From Sulfurovum sp. (GTDB taxonomy: Bacteria > Campylobacterota > Campylobacteria > Campylobacterales > Sulfurovaceae): DNA of 7,882 bases. The notes beneath the pieces are model-generated. The model searched no databases. It was given only the letters and a program-made list of their open reading frames with translations, and was not told the DNA's origin. Made by a program: the position numbers and the translations under genes. Position 1 is the first letter of the stretch, and every line of letters starts with the position of its first letter. Location: the NCBI GenBank assembly GCA_015493425.1, contig WGDG01000243.1, forward strand, positions 1 through 7,882, read 5' to 3'. This document shows positions 5,913 through 7,882 of this stretch, in pieces.

Positions 5913-7212
5913 AACACCGATCGAGCCGTTAGTATCCTTTTTGGAGCGAAAACCGCTCTACTACAAAGAGATTGATCATGCGCGGGTACACCAGGCGTAT
6001 GCTATGCTCAAACCACACATCAAGCATCCTGAAACTGTGCATGTTGTAGGCACAAATGGCAAGGGAAGTACAGGAAGGATGATGGCTTACCTTGCCTGGC
6101 GGAAAGGGATGGAAGATGGAAGATGGAAGATGGAAGATGAGAAGTATCTGTTTTCTGTTGGGCATTACAGTTCTCCTCATATTTTGAAGTTTAATGAGCG
6201 TATTTGGCTCAATGGTAGTGATGCTTCTGACAGGGTGCTTGAGGGGGCACATCAGAGGCTTTTTCCTATCTTGGGCGTGGAAATGGCAGAGGCACTCTCC
6301 TATTTTGAATATACAACACTCTTGGCATTGGTTGTATTTGAAAAGTGTGACTTGGTAGTGCTTGAAGCGGGGCTTGGCGGTGAGTACGATGCGACCAATG
6401 TTTGCGATAAGGAGCTGAGTGTCATTACCCCTATAGGAATCGACCATCAGGCATTTTTGGGAGAGAGCATTGAGGAGATTGCAGTAACCAAGATACGCAG
6501 TATCCAAAAGAAGGCGCTGTTGGCACCGCAGCCTTATGATGAGGTGGTTGAGGTGGCGAAGCGGATTTCCAAAGAGAAACATGCAGCACTTTATTTCGCC
6601 GATACCGTAGGGTGTTGTCCCCCGACAACACCAATCAACAATAGCAGTTCAAAACATCTTGATGAAAATGGTGTTGTAGGGGTGACTGAAGAGAGTGCCT
6701 GTCGTGCACAGTACCTTACGGTATACGAACAGGTTTCAAAGATTGCGAAACAAAAAGGGTGGCCCACTTATCTGGTTGATAATGCTATGGTGGCATGTAA
6801 GGCGTTGGATATTTTAGACATTGTGTATGATGTGAATGATGTGAAAACCTTGGAGCTTTTTGGCCGTTTCTATCCGCTTACTGACAATATACGTATCGAT
6901 GTAGGGCACAACCCTCTTGCTGCCAAAGCGATCGTGACATCGATGGAGCCTGAGACAGTTTTGATCTATAATTCACTTGATGACAAGGACTATGAAGCGG
7001 TTTTGCGTACGCTTAAACCAAAGATCAAGCGGGTCGAGATCATTCCCATCGAATCACAGCGTGCGACAACGATCGAAGCGATTGAGGCGGCATTGAAGCG
7101 GGTCGGGATTGAGTATAGTATGTTTGAATGGAGGATGGATCCCAAAGAGCACTATTTGGTCTTTGGGTCATTCTATACGGTTGAGGCGTTTTTAAAACAA
7201 TATAATCCGTAG
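5902..7212 (+). CDS. folC: Folylpolyglutamate synthase / dihydrofolate synthase with two repeat-derived inserts
   Basis: FolC adds glutamate to (dihydro)folates using ATP in the cytoplasm, retaining cofactors for one-carbon metabolism. The 436-residue product shows the P-loop VVGTNGKGST (48-57), YSSPHILKFNERI (89-101), LEAGLGGEYDATN (154-166), TPIGIDHQAFLG (176-187), DVGHNPLAA (333-341) and FGSFYTVEAFL (421-431), all family landmarks. The ATG at 5902 overlaps lptE by 11 bp. The frame is open further upstream, but those residues do not resemble FolC, and AAAGGA (5883-5888) gives a rather distant ribosome binding site. Two segments do not belong to the family: residues about 70-80, encoded by a GATGGAA heptad array, and about 237-273, encoded by a hairpin element also present after the gene. 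Without them the protein would be about 390 residues, near what I expect of FolC here. Both inserts lie between conserved motifs and keep the frame, so the enzyme may be functional. Confidence 0.95.
   Translation: MKNETPIEPLVSFLERKPLYYKEIDHARVHQAYAMLKPHIKHPETVHVVGTNGKGSTGRMMAYLAWRKGMEDGRWKMEDEKYLFSVGHYSSPHILKFNERIWLNGSDASDRVLEGAHQRLFPILGVEMAEALSYFEYTTLLALVVFEKCDLVVLEAGLGGEYDATNVCDKELSVITPIGIDHQAFLGESIEEIAVTKIRSIQKKALLAPQPYDEVVEVAKRISKEKHAALYFADTVGCCPPTTPINNSSSKHLDENGVVGVTEESACRAQYLTVYEQVSKIAKQKGWPTYLVDNAMVACKALDILDIVYDVNDVKTLELFGRFYPLTDNIRIDVGHNPLAAKAIVTSMEPETVLIYNSLDDKDYEAVLRTLKPKIKRVEIIPIESQRATTIEAIEAALKRVGIEYSMFEWRMDPKEHYLVFGSFYTVEAFLKQYNP
6108..6139 (+). repeat. GATGGAA heptanucleotide tandem repeat inside folC, four perfect copies
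   Basis: Units lie at 6108-6114, 6115-6121, 6122-6128 and 6129-6135, followed by GATG of a fifth. They encode MEDGRWKMED between the P-loop helix and the conserved SVGHYSSPH segment. Three units equal 21 bp and preserve the frame, but single-unit changes would not. Confidence 0.95.
6610..6720 (+). repeat. Hairpin repeat element copy A, inserted in frame in folC
   Basis: The element opens with a perfect 9-bp hairpin, GGTGTTGTC (6611-6619), loop CCCC, GACAACACC (6624-6632). It closes with a 52-bp segment (6669-6720) that aligns without gaps to 7261-7312 at about 36 identical positions by my count, many differences being transitions. The 111 bp equal 37 codons and contain no stop in the folC frame. 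The encoded residues (GCCPPTTPINNSSSK onward) are unlike FolC. A second GGTGTTGT arm at 6670-6677 could pair with the same GACAACACC arm. Confidence 0.75.
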
Positions 7213-7221
7213 GGGCTGGAG

Positions 7222-7312
7222 GGTGTTGTCTCCTGACAACACCAAAATATAAAAACAACAAGATGTTGTGAAGGCGACCGAAGGAAGTGCCTATGGTGCA
7301 TAACACTCTACG
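7222..7312 (+). repeat. Hairpin repeat element copy B, in the folC-mfd spacer
   Basis: The same 9-bp arms, GGTGTTGTC (7222-7230) and GACAACACC (7235-7243), enclose the loop TCCT. A second small hairpin, ACAACA/TGTTGT (7255-7260 and 7264-7269), follows, then the 52-bp tail homologous to copy A. It is about 19 bp shorter than copy A in the middle. CCGTAGGG precedes both copies (6605-6612 and 7207-7214). In copy B this 8-mer includes the folC stop codon, and about 7 more bases separate it from the hairpin. No T-run follows, so it is not an obvious terminator. It fills most of the 121-bp spacer. Confidence 0.75.
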
Positions 7313-7323
7313 AAAAAGAGAAC

Positions 7324-7330
7324 AGGAAAG
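7324..7330 (+). promoter_or_regulatory. Ribosome binding site of mfd
   Basis: AGGAAAG lies 3 nt before the ATG at 7334, with its AGGA core 6 nt upstream. This supports that start codon. The site lies just beyond the 3' end of hairpin element copy B. Confidence 0.65.
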
Positions 7331-7333
7331 AGC

Positions 7334-7882
7334 ATGATCAGTCAAAGTAACATTTACGAATATCTTGAACCAGGCACTGAACGACCTTTGCTTATCTGTG
7401 CCGATGACAAAGAGACAAAGCAGGTAGCCGATGTGGCGAATCTTCTTGGGTATGAGACATTCGTACTGCCTGATATCCGTGTCAGTGTCGGGGAAGATAT
7501 GCGCCCCTATGCCGAAGAACTGCAGCTCTTTTTTGCGCAGCTGTTTGGCTTTTACCGTGCAGGAGGAGAAAAACGGCTTCTGATTGCGCCGCTGCATACG
7601 GTGCTGCTGCCCTTTCCAAAGCCCGAACTCTATGATGAACTACGCATCGAGTTTGGCGAGACCCTGCCGCTTGCCGAGCTTAAAGAGAAGCTCTACCGCT
7701 GGGGCTATCACTTTACCGATATTGCAGCGCAGCGCGGAGAGGTGTCGTTTAGAGGGGATATCATCGATATTTTTCCGGTGCAGAGTGACAAGCCATACCG
7801 TATTTCGCTTTTTGATGAAGAAGTGGAGTCGATACACCATTATGATGAGACGACACAGAAGCGTGAAGGGGAGGAGCTTGAG
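7334..7882 (+). CDS. mfd: Transcription-repair coupling factor Mfd, N-terminal part only
   Basis: Mfd is a DNA translocase that removes RNA polymerase stalled at lesions and recruits UvrA for nucleotide excision repair. The first 183 codons are visible and remain open at the right edge. They correspond to the UvrB-like N-terminal module. LLICADDKETKQVADVANLL near residue 19 fits the degenerate, ATPase-inactive first RecA-like fold. RGEVSFRGDIIDIFPVQSD followed by YRISLFDEEVESI matches the conserved UvrA-contacting region, where UvrB and Mfd share the R-G-D-x-x-D-I-F-P pattern. The helicase and translocase domains lie outside the window. The ATG at 7334 has a good ribosome binding site. Transcription probably continues from leuS-lptE-folC through the hairpin element, although that element could affect mfd expression. 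Confidence 0.93.
   Translation, partial: MISQSNIYEYLEPGTERPLLICADDKETKQVADVANLLGYETFVLPDIRVSVGEDMRPYAEELQLFFAQLFGFYRAGGEKRLLIAPLHTVLLPFPKPELYDELRIEFGETLPLAELKEKLYRWGYHFTDIAAQRGEVSFRGDIIDIFPVQSDKPYRISLFDEEVESIHHYDETTQKREGEELE

Noticed and set aside
5390..6139. CRISPR-like or direct-repeat array
   Set aside because: The repeats are 7-bp perfect tandem units without spacers, and no cas genes are present.
3619..6582. Minus-strand open frames of about 200-250 codons opposite leuS and folC (3619-4251, 4573-5316, 5929-6582)
   Set aside because: These are shadows of strongly coding plus-strand genes, with no ribosome binding sites or domain content that I recognise.
7222..7243. Intrinsic terminator after folC
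   Set aside because: The stem is good, but an A-rich stretch follows instead of a T-run. On the minus strand no T-run follows either. The same hairpin also occurs inside folC, where a terminator would be destructive.
7040..7597. 185-codon minus-strand frame spanning the folC end, the spacer and the mfd start
   Set aside because: It is antisense to two identified genes and crosses the repeat element; its translation has no recognisable features.

Overview
The window looks like a chromosomal housekeeping segment from a member of the Campylobacterota (epsilonproteobacteria). It is most reminiscent of Sulfurovum or Sulfurimonas-like sulfur oxidisers, judged from the protein sequences and from the gene order leuS - small lipoprotein - folC - mfd, which I know from Campylobacter and Helicobacter with other genes interleaved. 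The genus is an inference; no search was run.

Layout: (1) Positions 1-1759, minus strand: dnaX (DNA polymerase III gamma/tau), starting at a GTG and still open at the left edge. (2) Positions 1760-1846: a compact divergent promoter region with a 12-bp perfect palindrome. (3) Positions 1847-2728, plus strand: a YpfJ-type membrane-anchored zinc metallopeptidase. (4) Positions 2729-2823: a hairpin and a consensus -10 box for leuS. (5) Positions 2824-5265: leuS, complete. (6) Positions 5266-5345: a repeat-rich spacer. (7) Positions 5346-5912: an LptE-like outer-membrane lipoprotein. (8) Positions 5902-7212: folC, overlapping lptE by 11 bp. (9) Positions 7213-7333: a spacer filled by a hairpin repeat. 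(10) Positions 7334-7882: the first 183 codons of mfd. leuS, lptE, folC and mfd are probably one transcription unit, because no U-tract terminator is visible between them. No gene-free stretch exceeds 300 bases. I see no tRNA, rRNA, CRISPR array or transposase.

The genes serve unrelated housekeeping jobs: replication clamp loading, leucyl-tRNA synthesis, LPS export, folate polyglutamylation and transcription-coupled repair. The unusual content is small repeat DNA that has entered and remodelled several of them. A hairpin element of about 90-110 bp occurs twice on the same strand 611 bp apart. One copy lies in the folC-mfd spacer. The other sits inside folC, in frame, and adds about 37 residues, much as Rickettsia palindromic elements do. 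Heptanucleotide tandem repeats occur inside folC (GATGGAA x4), in the signal-peptide region of lptE (ACTACTC x4), and in degenerate form after leuS and after dnaX. The dnaX 3' end also has an A10 run at which either frame change gives an immediate stop, so the true C-terminus is uncertain.
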